From assembly GCA_026706735.1 (NCBI GenBank), contig JAPOYD010000109.1:1-32042 (forward strand): 32,042 bases of DNA. Reading direction: 5' to 3'. Made by a program: the position numbers and the translations under genes. The DNA comes from Nitrospinota bacterium. Its GTDB lineage: Bacteria; UBA8248. Under the pieces are notes generated by a model. The model was not told the DNA's origin. It searched no databases and was given only the letters and a program-made list of their open reading frames with translations. Positions 31,617 through 32,042 of this stretch are shown one piece after another; the first letter of the stretch is position 1; each line of letters begins with the position of its first letter.

Positions 31617-32042
31617 ATGGACTTCATCGGCAGCGCTCGAAAATGGCGTCCGCAGCGTTTCAAAGAACTCATCGGCCAGGAGCACATCCGGCGGACGCTC
31701 TCAAACGCCTTGGCTTCGGGGCGCATCGCGTCCGCTTATCTGTTCAGCGGAACGCGCGGGGTCGGCAAAACGACCACCGCGCGCATTCTCGCAAAAGCGC
31801 TCAATTGCGAGTCGGGAGATGGGCCTCTGCCCGAGCCGTGCAATGAGTGCTCATCGTGCGAGGAGATCACCAGAGGAAGCCACCCGGATATTCTGGAAAT
31901 CGACGCCGCCACCTATACGGGTGTGGACAACGTGCGCGAGTTGCGCGAGGGCCTGCGCTACCAGCCCGCGCGCGGGCGCTACAAGACGGTAATTTTCGAC
32001 GAAGTGCACATGCTCTCGAAAAGCTCATTCAACGCGCTCTTG
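31617..32042 (+). CDS. dnaX: DNA polymerase III subunit gamma/tau, 3' end missing
   Basis: The first 142 residues are present and the frame is open at the window end. They show [19 protein letters not shown], the usual DnaX opening; Walker [21 protein letters not shown]; a zinc module of four Cys (LNCES and CNECSSC); and Walker [11 protein letters not shown]. DnaX is the ATPase of the clamp loader. ATG 31617 is the best start by homology, though its ribosome-binding site (GGGGTAG) is weak. Confidence 0.95.
   Translation, partial: MDFIGSARKWRPQRFKELIGQEHIRRTLSNALASGRIASAYLFSGTRGVGKTTTARILAKALNCESGDGPLPEPCNECSSCEEITRGSHPDILEIDAATYTGVDNVRELREGLRYQPARGRYKTVIFDEVHMLSKSSFNALL

Noticed and set aside
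1-32042. CRISPR arrays, tRNA genes, insertion sequences or phage genes
   Set aside because: I saw no regularly spaced repeats, no T-loop (GGTTCGA) with a matching cloverleaf, and no transposase or integrase coding sequence.

Overview
The window is GC-rich DNA from a Gram-negative-type bacterium. Tat and Sec export signals, periplasmic binding proteins and a periplasmic molybdoenzyme cluster support this. Gene content (a B12 acyl-CoA mutase set, several carboxylate or peptide ABC transporters, candidate selenoproteins) fits a metabolically versatile, deep-branching lineage near the Deltaproteobacteria, Tectomicrobia or Rokubacteria. That placement is a guess; nothing here fixes the taxon. There are no tRNA genes, CRISPR arrays or recognisable transposases.

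Layout. (1) 2-6062, plus strand: a nap-like respiratory operon made of a cut-off di-haem cytochrome c, a NapA-type molybdoenzyme, and NapG-, NapH- and NapF-like iron-sulphur proteins. The NapH protein carries an extra periplasmic domain. (2) 6445-7680: an MFS transporter. (3) 13657 down to 7859, minus strand: hcmB, CoA ligase, meaH and hcmA, followed by a solute-binding protein. Active-site residues of the mutase are those of 2-hydroxyisobutyryl-CoA mutase, not methylmalonyl-CoA mutase. A 78-bp repeat, the copied 3' end of hcmA, brackets the binding-protein gene. (4) 13927-14871: a divergent metallo-beta-lactamase-fold protein with three Asn at metal-ligand positions. (5) 15144-21500: a branched-chain-amino-acid-type (Liv) transporter with fused permeases and a protein of three tandem Rid domains. 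(6) 22062-27676: a complete oligopeptide/dipeptide ABC transporter. (7) 28734 down to 27699: two adjacent genes, OsmC-like and DUF442-like, each interrupted by an in-frame TGA exactly at the catalytic Cys position and each followed by a SECIS-like hairpin. I read them as a two-gene selenoprotein operon, the most interesting item in the window. (8) 28956-31132: a VOC protein, a REP/MITE-like palindromic element and a pair of metallo-beta-lactamase-fold genes, one with a nearly intact metal site and one degenerate. (9) 31420-end: the SRP RNA gene followed by the start of dnaX.

How the parts fit: the HCM operon would activate 2-hydroxyisobutyrate (or a similar branched acid) to its CoA thioester and isomerise it to 3-hydroxybutyryl-CoA, with the binding protein perhaps delivering the acid. 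The Liv and Dpp systems import other small carboxylates, amino acids or peptides, and the Rid fusion sits in the Liv operon as a likely accessory enzyme. The selenoprotein pair points to thiol, peroxide or persulphide chemistry. If the reading is right, the genome must encode SelA, SelB, SelD and tRNA-Sec elsewhere.
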